Shown here: positions 1 to 5,089 of the stretch, piece after piece | Layout: each line of letters opens with the position of its first letter | How positions within the stretch are numbered: the stretch's first letter is position 1 | From: Chloroflexaceae bacterium UBA1466 | GTDB taxonomy: Bacteria > Chloroflexota > Chloroflexia > Chloroflexales > Chloroflexaceae | Length of the DNA stretch: 6,715 nucleotides | NCBI GenBank assembly: GCA_002325605.1 | Contig: DCSM01000083.1 | Span: 1 to 6,715, forward strand | Direction: 5' to 3' | Translations under genes and position numbers: made by a program | The notes under the pieces: generated by a model | The model's database searches: none | What the model was told of the DNA's origin: nothing | Seen by the model: only the letters and a program-made list of their open reading frames with translations

Positions 1-44
1 AACCCTTCAACCCTTCAACCCTTTCCCTCTTCAATCCCTTCCCC
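1..44. repeat. Short octamer tandem repeat in a pyrimidine-rich tract
   Basis: Three consecutive copies of AACCCTTY (positions 1-8, 9-16 and 17-24, the last ending in T) run into a C/T-rich stretch that reaches the stop codon of the HD-CHAD gene. On the minus strand this is a purine-rich 3' flank of that gene. No hairpin with a T-tract is visible here, so I cannot call a terminator. The repeat may continue beyond the window edge. Confidence 0.5.
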
Positions 45-1610
45 TCACAGCCGAACAATCAATTCTAGCAGTTCCCGCCGATAAGTTTCGCTCATCAGAT
101 GTTCCCACGTCTGGGGAAGGTCAGGCAGCGCTTGAGCGCAAGTTGTCTCGCAACTGGCAAGATAAGTCTCAAAGAGTTGAAAAGTTTCTCCAGCGGGAGC
201 AAAAGTAGCAATGAAGGTACGAGTTTCAGCCAAATCTTGCAATTCCCCTAATTGCTCCTGAAGGGTCTGCAAAGGTTTGAGAACCTGCGTCGTTTGGGGC
301 CCAAAAGCTTCCGCAAAGATCTCCAGTACATAGCGCAACCGCTTGCCCGTAATCCGTAAATCATGCAAAGCTTCTTGCTGCGGCAGGTTTTCAAGCAGCG
401 CTTTGAGCTTGGCAACGTCCCCTTGGCAATTTGCAAAGGTCTGAAGGGTAGCCCCTGAAGCAAGGGTTTCGTGCAAACGTAACGCTTCGTAGCTTTGCCA
501 AGTAATGCTTCCCGCCACATCCCGGATCTGGAGCTTTAGCTTCCAACCTTCAGCTTTAGCCGTGATGAAGTTAGCAAAGGTCTGCTTGAAGGTCGCGTGT
601 TGGGGGGATTCAAGATACTTCACAAGGGCCGCCCAAGCTATAGACCGATCATGGTGAAGGGCCGTCTGGAGCGCTTCAAGTTCGCGGCGCTGCTCCTGAG
701 CCAAACTTTTAGTAAACTGGGTTAGCTGGGCGAGAAAGACATCATAGCTGCGAACCTTGCCTAACCTTTGGGCAAATTGCTGAATCTCCCGCCGAAATTT
801 TTGCACTTGCTTAGGCGGAGCTACCGCGCTAATAATCAGCAAGATCGCCCGTAACCGCCGCGAAGCAACGCGCATAGCATGGACAACTTCTGGGTCTTTA
901 TCCGCAAAGACCTTCTGTTCTTCGCGCAGCATCTGCTGAAAATGATGCCGCAACAAGCGTCGCCCTACTTCAGTAAGAACTTCTTTGGTTGGCGAAGGAG
1001 GGAGCAAAGGTTGAGGCAATTGAGGTTGCTCTTTGGAAAGGTTAGGGGTTAGAGCGATCTTGACCTTCACCTGTTGCTTAAAGACCTCTAACCATAGGTC
1101 AGCTTTCTTGATCGCTCGTGCTCCGTCCTCTGCTGCTTGAGGCCCCTTCAAATGAAGGATTACTTCTCCCTCCTTCACCTTACATGCCGTAAGCTGCGTC
1201 GTTTGGGTATGGGAAAAGTCAAGCCCGTCAGCCACCCGCAAGATAGCTGCCAATTGTAAGACCAAAGTCTGGGCCTTTGGCCGCAGAGCTAAGTAAGTTA
1301 CTTCAGCTTCAGGATGCACCTTCTTGCGATGGAAAGCAGCTAAACATGCAACAAGCGGAACCTCCTCTTCAGCTAATTCAGCAATTTGGGACTCAAGAAT
1401 AAGATCCCGCCCCGTAAGGTGATGCAAACGAGGGTTACTTGCCAAGCCTAAGTCGTGAAGGAGGGCCCCAACCTCCAGCAGGTGACGGGCCCGTGGGGGA
1501 AGGTCATGGAGGTCTTGCATCTTAGCGAATAGTTGCAAGGCTAAAGTAGCTACAGAGCGTCCATGAGCCAAGTCAACTTGATGCTGGGCCTGAAGTAGTT
1601 CGATCTTCAC
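45..1610 (-). CDS. HD domain (Ppx/GppA C-terminal-like) fused to a CHAD domain
   Basis: The protein has 521 residues and two domains. Residues about 10-190 form an HD-type metal-dependent phosphohydrolase region like the C-terminal half of Ppx/GppA exopolyphosphatases: H16, the H52-D53 pair in ALLHDLG, H63/H64, H94 in AFHRK, and RVADGLD at 125-131. A proline-rich linker (about 191-207) leads to a CHAD domain (about 210-505) with the family's repeated basic helices: HAMRVASRRLRA from 244, RSYDVFL at 287, HDLRITGKRLRYVLE from 416 and LGELQDL at 454. CHAD domains bind polyphosphate through such conserved His/Arg/Lys residues. The N-terminal actin-like Ppx catalytic domain is absent, so this is not a complete exopolyphosphatase. 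The start is GTG at 1608-1610, with AGGAGAG nine bases upstream, both inside the end of the CYTH gene, which suggests translational coupling. The role in polyphosphate binding or turnover is inferred; the substrate of the HD part is unknown. Confidence 0.9.
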   Translation of the reverse strand: MKIELLQAQHQVDLAHGRSVATLALQLFAKMQDLHDLPPRARHLLEVGALLHDLGLASNPRLHHLTGRDLILESQIAELAEEEVPLVACLAAFHRKKVHPEAEVTYLALRPKAQTLVLQLAAILRVADGLDFSHTQTTQLTACKVKEGEVILHLKGPQAAEDGARAIKKADLWLEVFKQQVKVKIALTPNLSKEQPQLPQPLLPPSPTKEVLTEVGRRLLRHHFQQMLREEQKVFADKDPEVVHAMRVASRRLRAILLIISAVAPPKQVQKFRREIQQFAQRLGKVRSYDVFLAQLTQFTKSLAQEQRRELEALQTALHHDRSIAWAALVKYLESPQHATFKQTFANFITAKAEGWKLKLQIRDVAGSITWQSYEALRLHETLASGATLQTFANCQGDVAKLKALLENLPQQEALHDLRITGKRLRYVLEIFAEAFGPQTTQVLKPLQTLQEQLGELQDLAETRTFIATFAPAGETFQLFETYLASCETTCAQALPDLPQTWEHLMSETYRRELLELIVRL

Positions 1611-2241
1611 TTTTATTATCTCTCCTGCTTTGGTCTAAAAGGGCTAGACCATGCTCTAGCTTAGAACGGTTCTCAAGCATAAGGGGCATGTTTTGGGCTT
1701 GCAAAGCCGCCATCAACACATCAAGGTCACTGCGATTTCCCACTAAGATTAGTTCAATCTCTACTTCGTAAAAGCTCTCTTGCAAATGGCCTACACTAAC
1801 CGTGCTACTATCCAAGCTGATTTCGGCAACCGCTTGCCCATGCCGAATAGCCAGAAGGTGCTGCCGATTAGTCGTGATGGTGCAAAAGGGTTGGAGAGGT
1901 CGTTCCCCGATGAGATTCATGACCTTATCCTTAACTTCACTAGCAGGCCACGTCTTTGGGTCGTAATCTTGCGCTTCGACTTCCCACTCCCCCCGTTGAT
2001 GAATTCCTCCCTCGACCCAGCCTGGCCCCTTTAGCGTAACAACTGAATTCCCTTCAACCTCCCTCAGCCGCAGCCCATAGTAAGCAGATCGTAATCTCCC
2101 GTCGGCTGTATCATAGTAAGTATTGAGCTGATCTTCAGCCTGGGGGACGACTTGCAAGGTGTAGGGGCCAAGGTGGGAAAGAGCCACCAGTGACTTGAAA
2201 ACACTGGGATCCATAACGTGAAACTTCGCTTCAGTCTCCAT
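1573..2241 (-). CDS. CYTH domain protein (triphosphate tunnel metalloenzyme family)
   Basis: This 222-residue protein begins with the CYTH signature ExExK (E2, E4, K6 in METEAKF). Further charged strands fit the tunnel fold: YYDTADGRLR (42-51), GLRLRE (56-61), VVTLKG (67-72), RGEWEVE (83-89), TTNRQ (123-127), AEISLD (139-144), YEVEIEL (158-164) and RSKLEHGL (192-199). Family members hydrolyse or cyclise triphosphorylated substrates such as tripolyphosphate, thiamine triphosphate or ATP in a metal-dependent tunnel; the substrate here cannot be read from sequence. A longer frame reaches 2355, but the ATG at 2241 is chosen because ExExK sits at the very N-terminus in this family, AGGTAGG lies just upstream, and an extended -10 promoter (2285-2313) lies inside the longer version. 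The last 38 bases overlap the HD-CHAD start. CYTH next to CHAD is a known association pointing to polyphosphate. Confidence 0.92.
   Translation of the reverse strand: METEAKFHVMDPSVFKSLVALSHLGPYTLQVVPQAEDQLNTYYDTADGRLRSAYYGLRLREVEGNSVVTLKGPGWVEGGIHQRGEWEVEAQDYDPKTWPASEVKDKVMNLIGERPLQPFCTITTNRQHLLAIRHGQAVAEISLDSSTVSVGHLQESFYEVEIELILVGNRSDLDVLMAALQAQNMPLMLENRSKLEHGLALLDQSRRDNKSEDRTTSGPASS
1608..1625 (-). promoter_or_regulatory. RBS and GTG start of HD-CHAD inside the CYTH gene
   Basis: Reading the minus strand, AGGAGAG (complement of 1620-1626 region) is followed by ATAATAAAA and then GTG at 1610-1608. The site lies within the CYTH reading frame, 38 bases before that frame stops at 1573. This is the strongest ribosome binding site near the start, and it supports GTG rather than a downstream codon. 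It also suggests that ribosomes finishing CYTH feed HD-CHAD translation. Confidence 0.7.
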
Positions 2242-2284
2242 AGTTTTCCTACCTTTGTTAAAGAGAAAAAGACGCGCTAGAGTC

Positions 2285-2313
2285 AGTATAACACACTTTG
2301 CAAGGCTTCCCAA
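2285..2313 (-). promoter_or_regulatory. Sigma-70-type promoter of the CYTH/HD-CHAD pair
   Basis: On the minus strand, TTGGGA (2313-2308) and TATACT (2290-2285) are separated by exactly 17 bases, with TGT directly before the -10 box giving an extended -10. Transcription would start near 2278, about 37 bases upstream of the CYTH ATG. It would let the CYTH and HD-CHAD genes be expressed apart from the decarboxylase. Confidence 0.6.
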
Positions 2314-2320
2314 GTGAAGA

Positions 2321-2345
2321 CCCAAAGGGCGACAAACCCCTTGGG
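2321..2345 (-). terminator. Hairpin after the decarboxylase, possible weak terminator
   Basis: On the minus strand the arms CCCAAGGGG (2345-2337) and CCCTTTGGG (2329-2321) form a nine-pair stem containing one G-U pair, around a seven-base loop. It lies 19 bases after the decarboxylase stop codon and just before the CYTH promoter. No clean U-run follows (TCTTC), so it may act as a weak terminator, an attenuator or a 3'-end stabiliser. Confidence 0.4.
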
Positions 2346-2364
2346 CTTTTGGCAAGCTTCTCTT

Positions 2365-3846
2365 TTAGCTGGCTTTGCGATGAGCTACTTGCGGGAGAGG
2401 GATTGCAACTCTACTCGGTGCATAGCCTAACTGCTGCATAATAGCGGCTTTGCTTTGCGGGGCCTGGCTCCGCAAGATAAGTTGCCCCTTTACTTCCCGC
2501 GCCTCCACTCTTCTAGGCTCTGGATTAAGGCAATGGTGCGCTCCCCCACGCCCTGCTATCATCTGCTGATAGGCCCCCGCCCCACAGACCGCTACCGTCA
2601 AGCCCTTCCCCGTCGCAGGGAGCAGTAACGGTTCTTGGTGGGGGCGAGGGTAGAGATCATCTGAATCACATGTCCGCCGCCCCGCAAGCCTCACAGGAGT
2701 TACAGGCGCATCCCAATCGTCTAGGGGAAGAACTACAAACTCCTGGTCTTCGACTAAAAGCATATCGGGGAAGCTGACCATCAAGCTCCCATTCAGAAGA
2801 TACCAAGCAGGTGCATCTTGCTGGCCCGCTTTGACGTGCCCTACTTCAAAGAGGAAGAGGCTATGGTTGGCCACCGTATACCGCCCAAACTCCCCAATTA
2901 GGTCGGGCATGGGAACGTTATAGTCTTGGCAGACCAAGCGCATTTGAGCCATCAGACGGTGCATGAAAGCAGCATAGTCAAACTTGAAATCTAGCTTATA
3001 CCCAGAGGTCGGCATCCCGCCCCCAAAGTCAAAGTAGCGCAGGGAGGGAACCTTCCGCCGGAGCTGGCAATAGGCAATCATTGAGTCGTGGAGGAGGGCT
3101 AAGAAATGGTCACTATCTTCGATCTGTGTGCCGACCATGGCATGGTACAAAATAAGGCGATGTGGGCTACCTTCCAGCTGCTTCACAACATCTTCTATTT
3201 CCGCCCCAGTCAACCCGAAACGGTTGTTGCCTAGATGATTCCCGGCCCGGTTGCCAGCAGCCCTTTCCCTTACCCCAAAGGCTAACGGTAATGGGCAGTT
3301 TCGCAGTTCCTCTAGCTCCTCAAGGTCATCGAGAATCGAGAGGACATTGGGATGCCCCGCCAGCCGTAAGTTAAGAATCGCCGCTAAGTAATGGGGTTCC
3401 TTTGACCCGTTGCAAAGGATCAGTCGCGCTTGGGGTAAGAGACCCTCTTCCCACAGGTAATGGGCAATCTCAACATCATTTGCTGCTGAGGTCTCATAGT
3501 GGGCCCCCGCAGCTAAGGCCGTCTGGACTACCTCGGCGGCAAAGTTAGCTTTGGTAGCATAGGTGTAGAGGAACTTCCCCCGATAACCCGTTGCCTCACG
3601 GGCCTCCTGGGCCCAAGCTTGCATCTGGCGAATCTGCTTAGTAATCTGGGGATAATAGACTACTTCCAACGGTGCGCCATAGCGGGCCACAAGTTCATTC
3701 AGATTTAGCGCATCCCCAAGGTAAAGGTTGCCTCCCCGCCGACTGAGGAAGTCAGTCAAGGGGCCTTCACTCGCTTGGTGATAGCGTGCTTGGACATAGC
3801 TGGCAAAGGTTGTTTCATTCAATTGTACCATACCCTCCAAAGGCAT
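2365..3846 (-). CDS. Arginine-decarboxylase-like, fold type III PLP-dependent decarboxylase
   Basis: This 493-residue protein belongs to the alanine-racemase-fold, LysA/SpeA superfamily. The PLP lysine is K99 in YATKANF, followed by ETSAANDVEIA (118-128), ILCNGSKE (143-150), the phosphate-binding FGGGMP (274-279) and GEFGRYTV (318-325). The second-subunit active-site motif is CDSDD (393-397), and GAYQ lies at 424-427. The motif order and the ending CDSDD-GAYQ-GG-HCL match the roughly 460-residue proteins annotated as arginine decarboxylase in Bacteroidota, not the longer classical SpeA. The substrate is therefore probably arginine (giving agmatine, a polyamine precursor), but diaminopimelate or carboxynorspermidine cannot be excluded. 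The start is uncertain. ATG at 3846 has no clear ribosome binding site; ATG at 3831 (residue 6) has GGAGGG only two bases away; and TTG at 3822 sits 11 bases from the same GGAGG. Upstream lies an unusually long leader. Confidence 0.85.
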   Translation of the reverse strand: MPLEGMVQLNETTFASYVQARYHQASEGPLTDFLSRRGGNLYLGDALNLNELVARYGAPLEVVYYPQITKQIRQMQAWAQEAREATGYRGKFLYTYATKANFAAEVVQTALAAGAHYETSAANDVEIAHYLWEEGLLPQARLILCNGSKEPHYLAAILNLRLAGHPNVLSILDDLEELEELRNCPLPLAFGVRERAAGNRAGNHLGNNRFGLTGAEIEDVVKQLEGSPHRLILYHAMVGTQIEDSDHFLALLHDSMIAYCQLRRKVPSLRYFDFGGGMPTSGYKLDFKFDYAAFMHRLMAQMRLVCQDYNVPMPDLIGEFGRYTVANHSLFLFEVGHVKAGQQDAPAWYLLNGSLMVSFPDMLLVEDQEFVVLPLDDWDAPVTPVRLAGRRTCDSDDLYPRPHQEPLLLPATGKGLTVAVCGAGAYQQMIAGRGGAHHCLNPEPRRVEAREVKGQLILRSQAPQSKAAIMQQLGYAPSRVAIPLPQVAHRKAS

Positions 3847-3882
3847 TCAGATCGAAGATCAAATCAAGCCGCACAAAGGTAG

Positions 3883-3907
3883 CCCTATAGGCTCATGGCC
3901 GATAGGG
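3883..3907 (-). promoter_or_regulatory. Hairpin or operator-like dyad before the decarboxylase start
   Basis: The arms are CCCTAT-GGC and GCC-ATAGGG, nine pairs with one internal mismatch (positions 3889 and 3901) around a five-base centre (3893-3897). It lies 36 bases upstream of the ATG at 3846. It could be an RNA hairpin controlling translation or a 25 bp operator. Confidence 0.45.
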
Positions 3908-3984
3908 AACGCAGCTGCCGAGACAAGTTTTAAGAGGCCGTTGCGAATTGGAAAGGGGCGATCAGGTGAAGTTACCGAAGGCAG

Positions 3985-4002
3985 GCCTCCCTAGCAGGAG
4001 GC
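3985..4002 (-). other. Small GC hairpin carrying a CCTCC anti-Shine-Dalgarno sequence
   Basis: GCCTCC and GGAGGC pair perfectly over a six-base loop (3991-3996). On the transcript its CCTCC arm is complementary to the GGAGG at 3838-3834, the only good ribosome binding sequence near the decarboxylase start, so an alternative pairing that hides that site is possible. This is an inference from complementarity only. Confidence 0.35.
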
Positions 4003-4007
4003 GCAGG

Positions 4008-4040
4008 AAGGCCCCCGCACCATGGGTTTGCGGAGGCCTT
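4008..4040. terminator. Strong GC-rich hairpin, terminator-like
   Basis: AAGGCCCCCGCA (4008-4019) and TGCGGAGGCCTT (4029-4040) form eleven pairs with one mismatch over a nine-base loop. On the plus strand it is followed by TTAT-like sequence, a weak U-run; on the minus strand by TTCCTG. No plus-strand gene needs a terminator here. In the leftward direction it would sit inside the decarboxylase leader, where it could attenuate transcription. Confidence 0.45.
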
Positions 4041-4047
4041 TATGCAG

Positions 4048-4089
4048 AGGGCTATAAGGGGAAGCGTCTTAGTAGAGGAAGACAGCCCT
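4048..4089 (-). other. Two-part stem in the decarboxylase leader
   Basis: AGGGCT (4048-4053) pairs with AGCCCT (4084-4089), enclosing GTCTT (4066-4070) paired with AAGAC (4079-4083). An alternative register pairs TATAAGGG (4053-4060) with CCCTTTATA (4086-4094) with one bulge. The stop codon of the small upstream ORF lies at the edge of this stem, so a ribosome ending there could influence it. Confidence 0.35.
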
Positions 4090-4176
4090 TTATACCAGAC
4101 AGAGGCTCCTGCCAGGGTACGGTTGGTGAGTCGGGAAGAACCTATCGCCGTAAACTAAATTGTCATTACCGTCCAT
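4090..4176 (-). CDS. Candidate 28-residue leader peptide upstream of the decarboxylase
   Basis: This short ORF starts with ATG at 4176 and ends with TAA at 4092-4090. AGGAG (4186-4182) lies five bases upstream, a better ribosome binding site than that of the decarboxylase itself. The peptide begins MDGNDNLVYGDRFFP and ends PGRSLCLV; it has two arginines, both encoded by AGG, and no evident membrane segment. It sits about 155 bases downstream of the predicted transcription start and 243 bases before the decarboxylase ATG, directly ahead of several hairpins. That arrangement is what a regulatory leader peptide for arginine or polyamine control would look like, as known for SpeFL in enterobacteria, but there is no clear sequence similarity. 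It is too short for homology judgement by eye and could be a chance ORF. Confidence 0.4.
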   Translation of the reverse strand: MDGNDNLVYGDRFFPTHQPYPGRSLCLV

Positions 4177-4262
4177 ACCGTCTCCTATTAGCTTATCTGG
4201 AAGATTAGCAACGCCGCTCAAAAATACAATTCGCTAACGTTAGGCTAACCCACTCACCAGTC

Positions 4263-4287
4263 ACGGTTGAGAAAGAGGCTCAACCGT
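4263..4287 (-). other. Perfect nine-pair hairpin early in the leader
   Basis: ACGGTTGAG (4263-4271) and CTCAACCGT (4279-4287) are perfect inverted repeats around a seven-base loop. No U-run follows on either strand, so it is not an ordinary terminator. It would form near the 5' end of the decarboxylase leader transcript, about 45 bases after the predicted start. Confidence 0.5.
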
Positions 4288-4337
4288 TAGTGCCAGATAA
4301 GAACGAACCCCAAGCTGTTTTTCAAGCTGCGGCTCGC

Positions 4338-4366
4338 AGTATACAACTAAAACCTTTGGATGTCAA
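4338..4366 (-). promoter_or_regulatory. Consensus sigma-70-type promoter for the decarboxylase leader
   Basis: On the minus strand a perfect TTGACA (4366-4361) is followed after exactly 17 bases by TATACT (4343-4338), five of six matches to TATAAT. Transcription would begin near 4331 and run left through the leader to the decarboxylase. The promoter lies 57 bases after the stop of the small antitoxin-like gene, so the decarboxylase need not depend on that gene's transcription. Confidence 0.65.
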
Positions 4367-4422
4367 ACGCCTTGCTCAGAGCGCCTGGGGAGTTTCGCTA
4401 GAAAACTACACGCTTGGCTGCC

Positions 4423-4713
4423 TCAAGCACTAAGGAAGTGGTCATCATGTTCCTCTAAATCTCGCAGGGTAGCTTCCCAGAGAGCCTCCAGATCAAGTGG
4501 TTCCCCTTGGCGGCGGCTAAGAATCTGCTTTGCCAAGGCTTTACTCTCCTGTCGCCAGATCTCCCATCCTTCCTTAGATAGCCCCTGCTGTTGACTCTGC
4601 TGCCATTGAGTCAACCCCTTTAGAAAGATGCCGCGCAGAATGTCGGGCGATATCTGTTGCGTAGCGATCTCCGCTACAACCACGTCGGGCAGGTCAAGTG
4701 TTAGAATAGGCAT
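4423..4713 (-). CDS. Small antitoxin-like hypothetical protein
   Basis: The protein has 96 residues. The N-terminus, MPILTLDLPDVVVAEIA, has the alternating strand followed by a helix seen in ribbon-helix-helix antitoxin-like proteins. The middle is rich in Gln and Trp (TQWQQSQQQ, EGWEIWRQE), and the C-terminus is acidic (DLEALWEATLRDLEEHDDHF), resembling the toxin-binding tails of VapB-like antitoxins. AAAGGAG (4728-4722) lies eight bases before the ATG and a good promoter precedes it, so the gene is very probably real. No toxin gene follows or precedes it on the same strand, so it would be an orphan. Family and function are not established. Confidence 0.7.
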   Translation of the reverse strand: MPILTLDLPDVVVAEIATQQISPDILRGIFLKGLTQWQQSQQQGLSKEGWEIWRQESKALAKQILSRRQGEPLDLEALWEATLRDLEEHDDHFLSA

Positions 4714-4743
4714 GACTTTAGCTCCTTTTACAATTTGAGATGG

Positions 4744-4772
4744 ATTCTAACATAGGAATTTGCCCAGTGCAA
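4744..4772 (-). promoter_or_regulatory. Promoter of the small antitoxin-like gene
   Basis: On the minus strand, TTGCAC (4772-4767) and TAGAAT (4749-4744) are 17 bases apart, and TGT precedes the -10 box, giving an extended -10. Transcription would start near 4737, about 24 bases before the ATG, with AAAGGAG between. Confidence 0.6.
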
Positions 4773-4782
4773 ACGACTCAAT

Positions 4783-4858
4783 GCCCCATCCTTTCCCCCT
4801 CCCCAGCCCCATCCTTTCCCAGTACCTAGCCCTGCCCTAAGATATTGCTCTGCCCTAA
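4783..4858. repeat. Short direct repeats in a pyrimidine-rich stretch
   Basis: GCCCCATCCTTTCCC occurs at 4783-4797 and again at 4806-4820, a 23-base period. CTGCCCTAA occurs at 4832-4840 and 4850-4858. The stretch lies between the two divergent genes and holds no open frame with a ribosome binding site. Function unknown. Confidence 0.6.
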
Positions 4859-4901
4859 CACTTTCCAATTCGTTCACTTAGTGGTAAACTGTTCTTAGAT
4901 C

Positions 4902-4972
4902 CGTATCAGTCTAGCTGCCTGACTTACTTGAGAATACCACTCTGATACGCTTCAAGCTATCAGTCTGATACG
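4902..4972. promoter_or_regulatory. Cluster of TATCAG/CTGATA operator-like half-sites
   Basis: The half-site occurs four times: CGTATCAG at 4902-4909, CTGATACG at 4942-4949, TATCAG at 4958-4963 and CTGATACG at 4965-4972. The last two form a perfect dyad, TATCAG-T-CTGATA (4958-4970). The two CTGATACG copies are 23 bases apart, about two helical turns. This looks like cooperative binding sites for a regulator in the divergent intergenic region. The binding protein is unknown; the HU-like product of the downstream gene is one candidate. Confidence 0.5.
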
Positions 4973-4987
4973 TTTGCGACTACCATC

Positions 4988-5016
4988 TTGACCTAATTGA
5001 GACAGGTATCTAGGCT
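4988..5016 (+). promoter_or_regulatory. Possible promoter for the HU-like gene
   Basis: TTGACC (4988-4993) and TAGGCT (5011-5016) are 17 bases apart. The -35 box is good (five of six) but the -10 is poor (three of six). A second weak pair, TTGAGA/TAGTTT, overlaps it (4997-5025). Transcription would begin inside the tandem repeat. A poor core promoter among repeated sites would fit dependence on a regulator. Confidence 0.3.
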
Positions 5017-5068
5017 TAATAGTTTGGAAGAGCTAGACTTGATAGTTTGGAAGAGCTAGACTTAATCG
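5010..5068. repeat. 23-bp tandem repeat (iteron-like) before the HU-like gene
   Basis: A 23-base unit is repeated in tandem (5019-5041 and 5042-5064), differing only in the last base. Its core CTAGRCTTRATMG occurs three times at 23-base spacing: 5010-5022, 5033-5045 and 5056-5068. The array ends about 20 bases before the start codon, so bound protein would block transcription or translation of the gene. The even spacing near two helical turns suggests binding on one face of the DNA. Confidence 0.7.
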
Positions 5069-5089
5069 TCCAGAAAGGAAAGCACTGCG

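Larger units (their letters stand above)
3847..4331 (-). promoter_or_regulatory. Long structured leader of the decarboxylase gene (candidate cis-regulatory RNA)
   Basis: Between a strong minus-strand promoter and the decarboxylase start are about 485 bases without a convincing full-length gene. On the minus strand they contain, in order: a nine-pair hairpin (4287-4263); a 28-codon ORF with a good ribosome binding site (4176-4090); a two-part stem, AGGGCT/AGCCCT enclosing GTCTT/AAGAC (4089-4048); a twelve-position GC-rich hairpin (4040-4008); a six-pair GCCTCC/GGAGGC hairpin (4002-3985); and a nine-pair hairpin (3907-3883). This density of stems, together with a small ORF, resembles attenuation or riboswitch-type leaders. 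I recognise no known class. An independent small RNA or a decayed gene are alternatives. Confidence 0.45.

Noticed and set aside
2242..2355. N-terminal extension of the CYTH protein to 2355
   Set aside because: The extension contains the extended -10 promoter and part of the hairpin, and would push the ExExK motif from residues 2-6 to about 40, against the family pattern.
3950..4150. Known structured RNA such as RNase P RNA, tmRNA, SRP RNA, or group II intron domain V
   Set aside because: I looked for their conserved cores and found only a short GTACGGTT resembling the end of domain V, without its partner strand or GAAA loop.
3948..4208. Plus-strand open frame of 86 codons (TTG start), and the same frame continuing after a TAG to 4433
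   Set aside because: No ribosome binding site precedes it, the product is Arg/Gly-rich without recognisable motifs, and it lies antisense to the decarboxylase leader. That the frame is open for about 500 bases with one stop is mildly unusual and could mean a decayed gene, but GC-rich hairpins alone can produce it.
4290..4433. Possible 47-codon plus-strand gene starting with GTG
   Set aside because: The GAGG upstream is part of a hairpin loop and ten bases away, the frame overlaps a minus-strand gene end and a minus-strand consensus promoter, and the peptide resembles nothing known to me.
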